Assembly (NCBI GenBank): GCA_035765415.1
Contig: DASTXR010000006.1
Span: 84,435-148,434 of the forward strand
Reading direction: 5' to 3'
DNA length: 64,000 bases
DNA from: CADEED01 sp035765415
GTDB lineage: Bacteria > Pseudomonadota > Gammaproteobacteria > Steroidobacterales > Steroidobacteraceae
Of the stretch, positions 16,365-23,947 are shown piece after piece. Both the position numbers and the translations under genes were made by a program. The notes under the pieces were generated by a model. That model searched no databases. It had not been told where the DNA came from and saw nothing but the letters and a program-made list of their open reading frames with translations. Position 1 is the stretch's first letter. Each line of letters begins with the position of its first letter.

Positions 16365-17128
16365 ATTTCGTCGATGCACAGGAGTCGTCGCGCCGCGATG
16401 CGCTCCTCTCCCGGATAACCGAAAGCGTTGTTGACGTAGTTGACTCCGTCGATGCAAACGCTGCGATTGATGTGACTGTGTCCGTACACATGTGTGCTGG
16501 AATTCAATTGACGAAGCTGCCGTTCCAGTCGCGTACTGCCGAGCACCGGGTCGAGCAGCCGATGCTTGCGCGGCACGTACGCCGGCACGAGATCGAGTCG
16601 CGGCACGAAATGCGAGAAGGTGATGACCCTGGATGCGCCATTCGAGCAGACCTGCCGGTTGAGCCGCGTGAAATGAATCGCCGCATCTTCCGGCCCGTAT
16701 CCCTCCGGCCAGCGGCAGGCGTGAAAGTCCATCCAGGTCTTGCGCAGTTCGTCGGTCGGCTCGCCGAACGTGTTGTCGTACCACCCGAACAAGGGCGCGA
16801 TGAGCACATCGCCATGCCAGTGAGGCCGCATGGTGGCGCCGCTGTCCTCCACCATCCCGGCGATGTCGGCAAACTTCTGAAGCGAAGTCTGCTGGCTATC
16901 GTCGCCCAGCACCCACAGGTCGTGATTGCCGGGAACGAACAGCACCTTGGCAAAACGCGCGGCCAGTGTGCTCAAAGCCATGGCGAGCTCCGCCAGCTTG
17001 TGCGTCACATCGCCGGCGAGAATCAGCAGGTCATGGCGAAAGTCGAAACGGGACAGGTGCCGGAGCCACTTCGCGTTGGCGTCATAGTCGACGTGGATGT
17101 CGGATACCGCGAAGACCCGGGTCGCCAT
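16361..17128 (-). CDS. Calcineurin-like metallophosphoesterase
   Basis: 255 residues with the full set of metal-binding motifs of the superfamily: VSDIHVDYD, LAGDVTHK, VPGNHDLW, ITFSHFVPR and YGHSHIN. No signal peptide is visible. It is coupled to the PPTase by an ATGA overlap and follows cysS by 17 nt. Its substrate cannot be read from the sequence. LpxH also sits near cysS in some gammaproteobacteria, but the coupling to the PPTase argues for a role in the polyketide pathway, for instance phosphate removal from an intermediate, a protective group or a CoA-derived product. Confidence 0.85.
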   Translation of the reverse strand: MATRVFAVSDIHVDYDANAKWLRHLSRFDFRHDLLILAGDVTHKLAELAMALSTLAARFAKVLFVPGNHDLWVLGDDSQQTSLQKFADIAGMVEDSGATMRPHWHGDVLIAPLFGWYDNTFGEPTDELRKTWMDFHACRWPEGYGPEDAAIHFTRLNRQVCSNGASRVITFSHFVPRLDLVPAYVPRKHRLLDPVLGSTRLERQLRQLNSSTHVYGHSHINRSVCIDGVNYVNNAFGYPGEERIAARRLLCIDEI

Positions 17129-17145
17129 TGTCTTCGCGCCCGGAT

Positions 17146-18561
17146 TCAGGCGCGCCGCCAGGCAGTGGTCTTGTCCGGCTTGTCTTCGAGCAACACTCCC
17201 GCGGCAACCAGCTCGTCACGAATGCGATCCGACTCGACGAAATTGCGCTGCGCACGCGCACTGGCGCGCTCGGCGAGCCTCTGCTCGATGCGTGCGGTGC
17301 TGATACTCGCGGGCGCGGAAGGTCCCAGGTTCGTGGTCCGGCCAATGCGCAGGAAATCTTCGGCGGCGAGTTGCAGCACTCCGAGCGCGCATCCCAACGA
17401 CTTCAATTCCGCGGCGAGCGCCGTCGCCGTAGCGGAGTCACCGAAATCCTTCGCGCGATTGATCTCGGTGGCCAGCGTCTGGAGCACGGCCATTGCCTGG
17501 GGCGTGTTCAGGTCGTCGTCCATCGCGGTTTCGAAGCGCTGCGTCGCCTCGCCCGGGGTGAACGTGGATGCCGGTGTCACGTCGCGCAGCGCCAGGTAGA
17601 GGCGGGTCAACGCCGTGTCCGCCTGCTCGATCTGCGCCAGCGAAAAGTTGATCGGACCGCGGTAGTGGCTCGAGGCCAGGAAAAAGCGCAGAACCTCGGG
17701 ATGACGCACGTGCCCCGAATCGAGCACGTCGCGGATGCGGAAGAAGTTGCCGAGCGACTTGGACATCTTCTCGTCGTCCACATTCAGGAAGCCGTTGTGC
17801 ATCCACAGGCGCGCGAACAAGTCGCCGGTTGCCGCGCACGACTGCGCGATCTCGTTTTCGTGGTGAGGAAACTTGAGGTCCATGCCGCCCCCATGAATGT
17901 CGAAGCGCGAACCGAGAATCGCGAGCGACATGGCCGAACATTCGATGTGCCAGCCGGGGCGACCATCGCCCCACGGCGAAGGCCAGGAGGGCTCACCCGG
18001 CTTGGCGAGTTTCCACAACACGAAATCCGCGGGATCGCGCTTCGCCTCGTCGATGGCCACGCGGGCGCCGGCTCGCAATTCGTCCACCGCGCGGCCGGAC
18101 AACCGGCCGTAGGAGCCGAACTTCGCCACCGAATACATCACGTCGCCGTTCGCTGCGATATACGCAAATCCCTTGTCGATGAGCGTCTGCGTCATCGAGA
18201 TGATTCCCGGAATGTGTCCCGTAGCCCTGGGCTCATGGGTGGGCCGCAGGATGCCGAGCCGGTCGTAGTCCTCGTGCATTGCCGCGATGAAGCGTTCGGT
18301 CAGCGCGCCGATGTCCTCGCCATTCTCGGCGGCACGCTTGATGATCTTGTCGTCGACGTCCGTGATGTTGCGCACGAAGATCACGCGATAGCCGCGATAT
18401 TCGAAATAGCGGCGGGCGACGTCGAACACGACCTTGGAGCGCGCGTGACCGACGTGGCAATAGTCGTAAACCGTGTCGCCGCACACGTACATGCGCACGA
18501 CGCCCGGTTCGTGGGTGCGAAGCTCCTGCTTGCGTCCCGTCAGCGAGTTGAAGAGCTTCAT
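17146..18561 (-). CDS. cysS: Cysteinyl-tRNA synthetase within the PKS operon
   Basis: 471 residues, the normal length for a proteobacterial CysRS. It charges tRNA-Cys with cysteine using ATP. The class I signatures are HVGH (36-39) and KMSKS (265-269). The zinc site that selects cysteine is complete: Cys27, Cys208, His233 and Glu237. Residue 29, next to the zinc ligand, is Asp (YVCGDTVYD); this place is usually hydrophobic (Ile, Met, Pro). The ATG is at 18561, where TAATG overlaps the stop of the small upstream gene, so an upstream-extended start is rejected. Coupled neighbours on both sides show it is part of the polyketide operon. It may supply Cys-tRNA to the synthase, be a drug-insensitive second copy, or be the only copy in the genome; the window cannot tell which. 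Confidence 0.95.
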   Translation of the reverse strand: MKLFNSLTGRKQELRTHEPGVVRMYVCGDTVYDYCHVGHARSKVVFDVARRYFEYRGYRVIFVRNITDVDDKIIKRAAENGEDIGALTERFIAAMHEDYDRLGILRPTHEPRATGHIPGIISMTQTLIDKGFAYIAANGDVMYSVAKFGSYGRLSGRAVDELRAGARVAIDEAKRDPADFVLWKLAKPGEPSWPSPWGDGRPGWHIECSAMSLAILGSRFDIHGGGMDLKFPHHENEIAQSCAATGDLFARLWMHNGFLNVDDEKMSKSLGNFFRIRDVLDSGHVRHPEVLRFFLASSHYRGPINFSLAQIEQADTALTRLYLALRDVTPASTFTPGEATQRFETAMDDDLNTPQAMAVLQTLATEINRAKDFGDSATATALAAELKSLGCALGVLQLAAEDFLRIGRTTNLGPSAPASISTARIEQRLAERASARAQRNFVESDRIRDELVAAGVLLEDKPDKTTAWRRA

Positions 18562-18764
18562 TATTTGGTGACTTTGGATTCGATGAGGCGCGCGAACGAA
18601 ACGTCCGTGCGCACCCATGAGATCAAGGCAAGTTTGTCGGCGCCGATCCGATGCGCCAGTTCCCCGAGATCGCCCGCGCAGTGATCGGGCAGGTTGCTCA
18701 GCGCGGAGAGCGCCACCTGGTATTCGCGAGCCGCGCGACGACTCCCGTCATCTTGCATATCCAT
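18561..18764 (-). CDS. Small protein of unknown function upstream of cysS
   Basis: 67 residues, a mostly alpha-helical composition and no recognisable family. The ATG at 18764 has GAGGGA about 7 nt upstream, a good ribosome site, and the stop overlaps the cysS start (TAATG). These two facts are the main reasons to accept it as a gene. It may simply couple translation into cysS. It has no hydrophobic segment and no carrier-type serine motif. Confidence 0.55.
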   Translation of the reverse strand: MDMQDDGSRRAAREYQVALSALSNLPDHCAGDLGELAHRIGADKLALISWVRTDVSFARLIESKVTK

Positions 18765-18811
18765 GACATGTCCCTCTGTCGGTGAAATGCCTCAGCAGAC
18801 CACGCGGAAAA

Positions 18812-19177
18812 TCAGGCGGAAAGCACCGATGCGGATCCTTCAACGGTGTTCGCCATCGATCGCAGGCGCATGCCGATCTCGGCATCGAGCAGCGAAGCAA
18901 GCCGGGCCCGCAACACGCGGACCTCGAGCAGCAATCGCGGCATGTCCTGCCGTGCACTCGCGATGAAGTCCTGGTCGGCGATCGTCGCGCCGGCGGCCTC
19001 TATGGACTTGAACGATCCCAGCTCGTTGCACCAGCCGAGCTCGATGCAGTTGGTGCCGGCCTCGGGGTCGCGGCCCACGACGTAGGAAAACCAGGGACCG
19101 GCGGTTGCCGCGTCCACGAGGCGCGTCATCCGGTCGAGATCGGAATCGGTCAGCTCCCTGTGCGTCTGCAATTTCAT
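18812..19177 (-). CDS. Small hypothetical protein with phage-like (TxGPW...FIASARxD) signature
   Basis: 121 residues from ATG 19177, with GGAG 6-7 nt upstream; an ATG at 19198 is also possible. The pattern 'ATAGPWFSYVVG' followed by 'DQDFIASARQDMPRLLLEVRVLR' recurs in many small proteins of phages and actinobacteria (ATPGPW...NAAFIAAARxDVPxLLxEV), whose function is unknown. It is the second gene of the operon, after the antiterminator and a 290-nt gap. It resembles no polyketide enzyme. A regulatory or immunity role is possible but not shown. Confidence 0.65.
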   Translation of the reverse strand: MKLQTHRELTDSDLDRMTRLVDAATAGPWFSYVVGRDPEAGTNCIELGWCNELGSFKSIEAAGATIADQDFIASARQDMPRLLLEVRVLRARLASLLDAEIGMRLRSMANTVEGSASVLSA

Positions 19178-19468
19178 GACTGTCTCCATTGACTCCATGG
19201 CGAATCGAAGCGATTGCGAGGTCAGGATTTGCGCCGGAATCCCGCGGCGAATGACGTGTATTCGCGGGGAGTAGTTTGACTTCCGGAACGGCTCCGCCCT
19301 GTGACTCGTTGAACTGCGAGTAACGAAAAGGTAGCGGAAGGGTTACAGGAAGGTATCAAAATCGACGCGTTCGTCAACAGACTTTTTTCGCGTCACCCTC
19401 GATGCAATCCCGAATCTCTCTGTGAACGTAAGAAAATTTTGGCCGTGCGCGAGCGCCCGGCCACCAAA
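19178..19468 (-). other. Operon gap after the antiterminator gene
   Basis: 291 nt without a gene. It holds the second copy of the GTCAAACTAC element (19271-19303) and, on the minus strand, a TTGACG hexamer (19377-19372) followed after 16 nt by TACCTT, a weak promoter candidate. Its place, just downstream of a NusG paralogue and before the rest of the operon, is where a recruitment site for such an antiterminator would be expected. Confidence 0.4.
19271..19303. repeat. Intergenic repeat element, copy 2 (inverted relative to copy 1)
   Basis: On the plus strand it reads GTAGTTTGAC, six bases, AACGG, then a GC-rich block ending CCTGTGA. It is the inverted counterpart of 14514-14547. A shorter match, GTAGTTTGAT, stands at 20156-20165 just upstream of the operon promoter. 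Two further matches (near 97 and 2779) lie in synthase codons and look accidental. Confidence 0.5.
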
Positions 19469-19972
19469 CTAGAGCGCGGCGACGCTGCCTGCATCCACTT
19501 CGACGCTGACACTGCTCGACAGCAACCTGGCGTTGATGACGAGGCGTTCCTTGCTCTTGATGCGAACGAGCTCGCCCTGAATTCCCATGAAAGGACCCGT
19601 GCGCACCTCGACCCTGCGACCTGGAAGGAGGCACGGATTCACGACGAGCGCCGCGCCGCTGTTTTCCAGTATCCGCACGGCGTCCAGATCGCGTTCCGGC
19701 ATTGCCGCGGCCCTGGTGCCCACGAGCACGAGGCCACACGAGCCGCGGATGTAGCGGATCTTTTCGTACTGGTCCACACGTGGACGAATGAATACATAGC
19801 CCGGGAACAGGGGTGCCTTGACGACTACTTTGCGGTCCTTCAGGCGTCTGACGACGTTGCGTCGCGGAAGATATGCGGTGATGCGGCGCGCCTTCAGGTC
19901 GTTTTCGACGGCGTTCTCGTGCTGGCTTCGCGTACGTAACACCAGCCACGGGTCAATTCCAAGTTCCACCAT
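19469..19972 (-). CDS. NusG-family specialised antiterminator (LoaP/UpxY/TaA type)
   Basis: 167 residues from ATG 19972, with GGGAG about 10 nt upstream. The N-terminal NGN domain shows WLVLRTRSQHENAVENDL and APLFPGYVFIRP, and the C-terminal KOW motif reads GRRVEVRTGPFMGIQGELVR. It is shorter and more diverged than a housekeeping NusG. Paralogues of this class bind RNA polymerase and let it read through terminators in very long operons: RfaH for LPS, UpxY for capsule, LoaP for polyketide operons in Bacillus, and TaA in the myxovirescin cluster. As the first gene of an operon longer than 20 kb, with its own promoter, it very likely allows full-length transcription of the synthase genes. Confidence 0.88.
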   Translation of the reverse strand: MVELGIDPWLVLRTRSQHENAVENDLKARRITAYLPRRNVVRRLKDRKVVVKAPLFPGYVFIRPRVDQYEKIRYIRGSCGLVLVGTRAAAMPERDLDAVRILENSGAALVVNPCLLPGRRVEVRTGPFMGIQGELVRIKSKERLVINARLLSSSVSVEVDAGSVAAL

Positions 19973-20054
19973 TTCGCACTCACTCCCTGAGTTGGACCAT
20001 CCATCGGCTCGTGCCGCGTCATGTATAGCGCCGTCACATGTACCAGCGGTGACC

Positions 20055-20083
20055 ATAGTCCTTTTGTCACCGCGTGGTGACAA
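20055..20083 (-). promoter_or_regulatory. Promoter of the PKS operon with overlapping palindromic operator
   Basis: On the minus strand -35 TTGTCA (20083-20078) and -10 GACTAT (20060-20055) are separated by 17 nt. A perfect inverted repeat, TTGTCACC-N4-GGTGACAA (20064-20083), covers the -35 and most of the spacer. Further GGTGAC and GTCAC half-sites lie at 20048 and 20033. Such an overlap is the usual layout of a repressor operator. The predicted start is about 75 nt before the antiterminator ATG. No regulator gene stands next to it in this window. Confidence 0.55.
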
Positions 20084-20950
20084 TTACCCGTGAACGCGTG
20101 CTAGACAATCGGGTTGACAGGGCTGGTGTTTCAACACTGAGAAAAAGTTCCGCAAGTAGTTTGATGATTCCCGGGTATCGCCTAGTCGCCAGAAATTTCA
20201 CATGTAATCGGTGCAATCGGCATAGCGACCGCCTGCAAGCGCACCTTTCGCGCGCATCCGCGCGGCACGCGCATGTTGCGGGTGCGTGCCGCCGATAGAC
20301 GCACCAAAAGTGCGGAGCGCTCGCGAGGTGTAGGACGTATTTATTTTCGGCGCTTCACGCAAGAGTGCCCGCCGGCGCGAAAACGGGTGATCCGCGGGCC
20401 CGCCGCGTTCCGCTTCCCGTTAATGCTGCGCTCCATACTGCGGCAAAAACGGGAGACGCCACATCGAATCGCTCGATGCAGTCGACTCCGCGCACCACAA
20501 TGCGTTGCGGCCCAGACCGGTAATAGTTCACGTGACGCGCGTGTGTCGCGCCGAAACAGGGATCTGGAGAATTCAGCGGCACCGGCGTTGCCCGGCCGAC
20601 GATGCAGGCAGCCGGCGGCGCGAGCCCGGGACTTCCGCCAGCGATTCCTGGCGGGAAGGTTCGTGACGGCTTCCTCGAGTTGCGCCGCGCCACTGGAAGC
20701 GCTTTCGTTCGCCCGTCGGCGCCAGCAGCGGATGTTTCGCGAGCACGCACGCCGGGTAGATAGGCGCCCGGTCTTCCCGGAAGTTTCCCGACGAACACGC
20801 GGCTCTCGCCAGCGGGGCCATCGGCCGGCGGAGGTGCAGGCACTCTCCCTCGGCGCCGTTCATGCGGCTTTTGGCGCGTCCGGACCCGCCCGGGCGGCAG
20901 ACATGAGATAGTCGGCGGATCGATAACACCATCAAGAGTGAGCCCGACAA
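20084..20950. other. Intergenic region at the right border of the PKS cluster
   Basis: 867 nt between the divergent antiterminator and FAD-oxidase genes. Open frames exist on both strands, but they are Arg- and Ala-rich, have no recognisable motif and look like chance in GC-rich DNA. Besides the GTAGTTTGAT match at 20156 I see no gene, tRNA or insertion sequence. It probably marks the end of the cluster. Confidence 0.5.
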
Positions 20951-22447
20951 ATGAAGCGCCGTGACTTCCTGAATTCTTCTTTATTGACTGCCGCCATCTC
21001 GGTTCCGGGAATCCGGACCGCGTACGCCGTCATCGGCGCCGGCCCGGTCGCCGATCTGGCGGCGGTCACGGGCGACGGTCGCGAGATCACGCTGCGTGGC
21101 ACGGATGTCCGCGACCTGGCCGCGAGGATGCGTGGCCAGCTCCTGCTCGCCGCCGACGACGGCTACGACAAGGCGCGCATGATCATGAATCCGTCATTCG
21201 ACAAGCGCCCTGCTCTCATCGCGCAGCCCAGCGGCGCCGCGGATGTCCAGGCCGTGGTCAACTTCGCGCGCGCGAACAACCTGCTGGTCGCGGTGAAGTG
21301 CGGCGGCCACAGTGCGTCAGGCCAGTCGACCTGCGATCGTGGCCTGCAGATCGACCTGTCGAAATTCCGTGGGGTGCGCGTGGATCCTCGCGCGCGGCGC
21401 GCGTGGGTCGAGGGCGGTACGCTGCTCGGTGAAGTGGATCACGAGACTTCCGCGCATGGCCTCGTGGCGCCGCTCGGCACGGTTTCACACACCGGCGTGG
21501 GCGGCCTAACCACTGGCGGCGGCTTCGGGCGCCTCACGCGCCGGTTCGGCATGTCGATCGACAACCTCGAGTCGGTGGACGTGGTCACTGCCGACGGACA
21601 ACTTCGACACGCCAGCGCCGGCGAGAATCCGGATCTGTTCTGGGGCGTCCGCGGAGGCGGCGGCAATTTCGGCATCGTGACCAGCTTCGAATTCCGCCTG
21701 CAGCCGATGCAGCGGGAGGTTGTCGCGGGCTCTCTGAACTTTCCGATCGCCAGGGCGCGCGACGTGCTCGGCATGTATGCGCAGTACGCCGCGACGGCGC
21801 CGGACGAACTGTATCTGGACCCGGTGCTGGTCCTGCCGGCGCGCGGGGGTCCTGGACTCGTGTCGCTGGACGTCTGTTATTCAGGCCCACAGGATAAAGC
21901 CGAGGCGGCACTCGCGCCCATTCGAAAACTCGGCAAGCCGGACCAGGACACGCTCAAGGCTCAGGCCTACGTGGACGTCCAGCGCAGCAACGATACGGGC
22001 GACTCGCGCGCCATCGCCTCGTACCTCAAGGGCGGTTTCATCTCGAAGATGCCGGAGCAACTCGTCTCGTCGATCATTGACGGCCTCCCGGCCGCCCCAG
22101 ACCGGACTGCCGTGCTGTTCTTCCAGCATTGCGGCGGCGCCGCCTCACGCCAGCCCGAGAACGCCACCGCGTTCGCGCAACGGGACTCCGTGGCCAACAT
22201 GATGGCCATCGCCGCGTGGCGCCAGGGCGCCGTGGACCCGGCCGAACACATGCAGGCAACACGCAAATACTGGTCGACGCTCGAGCCGTTCACGCGCGGG
22301 TTCTACGTCAACGACCTGGCGCGCGAGGCATCCGCGAGCGAGATCAATGCCAACTATCGCGGCAATTACCCGCGGCTCGTGAAGATCAAGAACACCTACG
22401 ACCCTACGAATCTGTTCCGGTTGAACGCCAACATCAAGCCTGGGTGA
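20951..22447 (+). CDS. Tat-exported FAD-binding oxidase, berberine-bridge-enzyme type
   Basis: 498 residues. The start MKRRDFLNSSLLTAA is a twin-arginine signal, so it should be exported folded with its flavin. A PCMH-type FAD domain follows, with His120 in KCGGHSASG, the usual site for covalent flavin attachment. GVGGLTTGGGFGRLTRRFG also contacts FAD. The position that carries the second, cysteinyl link in bicovalent members reads SHTGVGG, so only the histidine link is expected. The BBE C-terminal segment NYRGNYPRLVKIKNTYDPTNLF is intact. Family members oxidise sugars, alkaloids or phenolic compounds. It is divergent from the PKS operon and 870 nt away, so a link to that pathway is unproven. 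Confidence 0.9.
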   Translation: MKRRDFLNSSLLTAAISVPGIRTAYAVIGAGPVADLAAVTGDGREITLRGTDVRDLAARMRGQLLLAADDGYDKARMIMNPSFDKRPALIAQPSGAADVQAVVNFARANNLLVAVKCGGHSASGQSTCDRGLQIDLSKFRGVRVDPRARRAWVEGGTLLGEVDHETSAHGLVAPLGTVSHTGVGGLTTGGGFGRLTRRFGMSIDNLESVDVVTADGQLRHASAGENPDLFWGVRGGGGNFGIVTSFEFRLQPMQREVVAGSLNFPIARARDVLGMYAQYAATAPDELYLDPVLVLPARGGPGLVSLDVCYSGPQDKAEAALAPIRKLGKPDQDTLKAQAYVDVQRSNDTGDSRAIASYLKGGFISKMPEQLVSSIIDGLPAAPDRTAVLFFQHCGGAASRQPENATAFAQRDSVANMMAIAAWRQGAVDPAEHMQATRKYWSTLEPFTRGFYVNDLAREASASEINANYRGNYPRLVKIKNTYDPTNLFRLNANIKPG

Positions 22448-22480
22448 CTTCGAGGGCGGTTGCGCGTTAGTTTGCGCTTC

Positions 22481-23902
22481 ATGAAGAAGCCATTGCTGTT
22501 CGTGTTGCTGTGCGCGCTCGTGACTGGCATCAGCGGCCTCGCGCTCTCGGCCGGGAAACCGCGCGTGTTCGTGCTCACCGACATCGAGAACGAGCCCGAT
22601 GACGCCATGTCGATGGTGCGGTTTCTCGTGTACTCCAATCAGTGGGATGTCGAAGGCCTGGCGGCGACCACATCCATCCATCAGCAGAAGAAGGTAGCGC
22701 CCTGGCGCATCCGCGAAATCGTCGATGCCTATGCCAAGGTGCGTGACAACCTCGAACTGCACGAGCCTGGCTTCCCGAGCGCGGATTCACTGCGTGCGCT
22801 CATCGCCTCCGGCCGCCCGGACTTCGGGATGGCGGCCGTGGGAAAAGACATGGACTCGCCGGCTTCCGAACTACTCATCGCCGCGGTCGACAAAAAAGAC
22901 GCCAGGCCACTGTGGGTGCCGGTATGGGGCGGTCCCAACGTGCTCGCGCAGGCGCTATGGAAAGTGCGCGCCACGCGCCCGCCCGCGGAACTGCAGAAGT
23001 TCGTCACCAGGCTGCGCGTCTACACGATTTCGGATCAGGACGACAGCGGTCCGTGGATCCGCAAGACTTTTCCGGAGCTGTTCTACATCGCCAGCCCCGG
23101 CGTTCACGACGGTGGTGCGTATCACTTTTCGACCTGGAGCGGCATCGGCGGCGATCGATTTCATGGCCGCTTCACGGGCGCGGATTTTTCCATCGTCGAC
23201 AACCCCTGGCTCGACGCGCACATCCGCTCCAAAGGGCCGCTGGGCGCACAACATCCGCAAGTGAAATTCCTCATGGAAGGCGACACGCCGAGCTTTCTCA
23301 ATCTCATCGGCAACGGCCTCGGCGTCCCCGAGCATCCGGATTGGGGCGGCTGGGGTGGCCGCTACGAGTTCTACACACCGCGCATGCGCAAGTGGTTCGA
23401 CGAACCCGAGTCGCGGCCGTTCTGGTCCGATGCCGAAGACGAAGTTCAGGGCGCAGATGGCCACTGGCATACCTCTAACAAGGCGACGATCTGGCGCTGG
23501 CGCGAGGCTTTCCAGAATGACTTCGCCGCGCGCATGGACTGGACCGTCAGGCCTCATGCAGCCGCGAATCATCCACCCGTGGCGCGTATCGCGCACCCGG
23601 ACCAGCTCGCCGCCAAACCGGGCGAGCGCGTGGCGTTGAGCGCCGAAGGCTCCGCCGATCCGGATGGCAACGCGCTCTCTTTTTCATGGTTCTACTATCC
23701 GGAGCCCGGAACGCTGACCGTGGCCACCGGGCGAACCGGCGCGCCAGTGACCATCGACAACGCGAATGAGCGCGATGCGTCTTTCGTCGTGCCCAAAACG
23801 TTCTTCAGGCCCGGGACCATGCACATCATTCTCGCCGTCACCGACAAGGGCACTCCGCCGCTCACGCGGTATCGCCGCGTCATCGTCACCGTCGCAAAAT
23901 AG
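22481..23902 (+). CDS. DUF1593 (Sde182-like) secreted nucleoside-hydrolase-fold protein
   Basis: 473 residues from ATG 22481 (MKKPLLFVLLCALV), which begins a clear signal peptide; an in-frame upstream start would spoil it. The N-terminal part has VFVLTDIENEPDDAMSMVRF, the Asp-rich motif of DUF1593 proteins, which share the nucleoside hydrolase fold, and VWGGPNVLAQAL. The last 120 residues form an Ig-like module (NHPPVARI...GSADPDGNALSFSWFYYPEPGT). Members were first found as cellulose-associated proteins in saccharophagic bacteria, and the substrate is not settled. It follows the oxidase by 33 nt and is likely cotranscribed. Confidence 0.87.
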   Translation: MKKPLLFVLLCALVTGISGLALSAGKPRVFVLTDIENEPDDAMSMVRFLVYSNQWDVEGLAATTSIHQQKKVAPWRIREIVDAYAKVRDNLELHEPGFPSADSLRALIASGRPDFGMAAVGKDMDSPASELLIAAVDKKDARPLWVPVWGGPNVLAQALWKVRATRPPAELQKFVTRLRVYTISDQDDSGPWIRKTFPELFYIASPGVHDGGAYHFSTWSGIGGDRFHGRFTGADFSIVDNPWLDAHIRSKGPLGAQHPQVKFLMEGDTPSFLNLIGNGLGVPEHPDWGGWGGRYEFYTPRMRKWFDEPESRPFWSDAEDEVQGADGHWHTSNKATIWRWREAFQNDFAARMDWTVRPHAAANHPPVARIAHPDQLAAKPGERVALSAEGSADPDGNALSFSWFYYPEPGTLTVATGRTGAPVTIDNANERDASFVVPKTFFRPGTMHIILAVTDKGTPPLTRYRRVIVTVAK

Positions 23903-23947
23903 TCGAGAAACTTGAGCGGCCGGGACCGCGAGCCGTACCATCGCGCC

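Noticed and set aside
16361..17128. LpxH as identity of the metallophosphoesterase, because lpxH lies near cysS in some gammaproteobacteria
   Set aside because: It is translationally coupled to an Sfp-type PPTase and its sequence does not follow LpxH beyond the general metal-binding motifs.
20273..20911. A 212-codon open frame in the cluster-border region
   Set aside because: Very Arg-rich, no motif, no ribosome site; overlapping frames on the other strand are equally open.
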